Shown in pieces: positions 48,901 to 49,459 of a stretch of DNA of 49,459 bases. The notes under the pieces are model-generated. The model was not told where the DNA came from. It saw only the letters and a list, made by a program, of their open reading frames with translations, and searched no databases. The stretch is from the NCBI GenBank assembly GCA_035547055.1, contig DASZVN010000049.1, forward strand, positions 1 through 49,459, written 5' to 3'. Every line of letters starts with the position of its first letter. The first letter of the stretch is position 1. The DNA comes from DASZVN01 sp035547055. GTDB taxonomy: Bacteria; Pseudomonadota; Alphaproteobacteria; Rhizobiales; Methylopilaceae. A program made the translations under genes and the position numbers.

Positions 48901-49459
48901 TTATGCTCGTGCTGTGCCGGCGATCCAAAAACGGACGTCGCTCCTGCCGCACCGCGAACGCGTGGATGTCTGCCGGAGGCCAGCATGATGGGAGGTGCTA
49001 CCGCCTTTCGCCGAGCGGGACGAAGGGCCGGTTTTCCGGGCCGGTATAGACGCGGTGGGGCGGATGATGCGGTTGTCGGCGCGCTGCTCCATGACGTGGG
49101 CGGCCCAGCCGGCGGTGCGGGCGATGACGAAGAGCGGCGTGAACATCGCGGTCGGCACGCCCATCTGGTGGTAGCTGACGGCGCTGTACCAGTCGAGGTT
49201 CGCGAACATCTTCTTGGCGTCGCCCATCACGTCCTCGATGCGCTCGGCGACGGCATAGAGCCTGGTGTCGCCGGCCTCCTCCGAGAGCTGGCGGGCGAGG
49301 CGCTTGATGATCGCGTTCCGCGGATCGGCGATGGTGTAGACCGGGTGGCCGAAGCCGATGACGACTTCCTTCGCGGCGAGGCGGCGGCGGATGTCCTCCT
49401 CGGCCTCGTCGGGCGTCGCGTAGCGGCCCTGGACCTCGAAGGCGAACTCGTTGGCGCCG
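48901..49459 (-). CDS. prpC: 2-Methylcitrate synthase (PrpC)-like, 3' part with apparent frameshift
   Basis: The frame enters from the right edge and reads as the second half of a citrate-synthase fold: GFGHPVYT with the active-site His, NLDWYSAVSYHQMGVP and MFTPLFVIARTAGWAAHVMEQR, with the catalytic Asp/Arg region. The wording fits 2-methylcitrate synthase (propionyl-CoA plus oxaloacetate, methylcitrate cycle). After RIIRP the frame turns to nonsense ending at 48901; the adjacent frame gives the expected tail HRVYTGPENRPFVPLGERR with a stop at 48998-49000. One base seems missing in the G-run 49057-49060. Sequencing error or recent mutation. Confidence 0.82.
   Translation of the reverse strand, partial: GANEFAFEVQGRYATPDEAEEDIRRRLAAKEVVIGFGHPVYTIADPRNAIIKRLARQLSEEAGDTRLYAVAERIEDVMGDAKKMFANLDWYSAVSYHQMGVPTAMFTPLFVIARTAGWAAHVMEQRADNRIIRPTASIPARKTGPSSRSAKGGSTSHHAGLRQTSTRSRCGRSDVRFWIAGTARA

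Noticed and set aside
1..49459. CRISPR arrays, tRNA, rRNA, phage or conjugation genes
   Set aside because: No regularly spaced repeats, no cloverleaf-like or rRNA-like conserved sequence, and no such protein families were seen on either strand.

Overview
The window looks like a piece of a high-GC alphaproteobacterial chromosome, most likely Hyphomicrobiales (rhizobial order) or a near relative. The reasons are the GC-rich coding style, dense ATGA-overlapped operons, two high-affinity branched-chain-type (Liv) ABC importers, FCD-type GntR regulators, and the GAGCATGATC inverted repeat at 40803-40851, which I know as a common interspersed repeat of that order. About 46 genes are present, and nearly all belong to catabolism of organic acids and aromatic compounds. 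I saw no rRNA, tRNA, CRISPR array, phage or plasmid functions.

Layout. (1) 1-7905, plus strand: aldehyde dehydrogenase end, a five-gene Liv importer, a GMC oxidoreductase and an enolase-superfamily enzyme. (2) 8039-15047, plus strand, behind its own promoter/operator: a thiolase-fold protein without the thiolase cysteine and its DUF35 partner, a class III CoA-transferase, a ThDP enzyme, a canonical mandelate-racemase-type enzyme and a second CoA-transferase. (3) 15048-16464: a scar with an AT-rich foreign fragment carrying 12-bp inverted repeats that has replaced the 5' end of a nitroreductase gene, followed by 0.5 kb with no recognisable gene. (4) 16465-18722: divergent salicylate/3-hydroxybenzoate-hydroxylase-like flavoprotein and FAH-family hydrolase. 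(5) 18740-26379: a second Liv importer flanked by two paralogous P450s, plus a [3Fe-4S] ferredoxin. (6) 26433-40753: alpha-methylacyl-CoA racemase and flavin hydroxylase (minus); a second Cys-less thiolase, a HicB-like protein, a Rieske oxygenase and a tandem CoA-transferase pair (plus); a VanR-like regulator (minus); then an extradiol dioxygenase, zinc alcohol dehydrogenase, DUF35 protein, IclR regulator, SDR and HIBADH-type dehydrogenase (plus). (7) 40851-48874: MarR regulator and LLM flavoprotein (minus), gentisate-dioxygenase-type cupin and FAH enzyme (plus), a second VanR-like regulator (minus), flavin hydroxylase and VanA-type Rieske oxygenase (plus). (8) The 3' end of prpC (2-methylcitrate synthase), with an apparent frameshift, at the right edge.

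How it fits together (inference): substrates enter through the Liv importers. P450, flavin and Rieske oxygenases hydroxylate or demethylate them. Rings are opened by an extradiol dioxygenase and by a gentisate-type cupin, and FAH enzymes process the products. Side chains are handled as CoA thioesters by five class III CoA-transferase/racemase genes and two thiolase-fold/DUF35 pairs, which look more like retro-aldolases than thiolases. The most striking non-coding signal is an operator family, ATTGGAA-N13-TTCCAAT, found in AT-rich intergenic islands next to the P450/importer unit and next to both VanR-like regulator genes. It suggests that modules spread over about 26 kb form one regulon. No ferredoxin reductase or Rieske reductase was seen, so electron transfer must be supplied from elsewhere.
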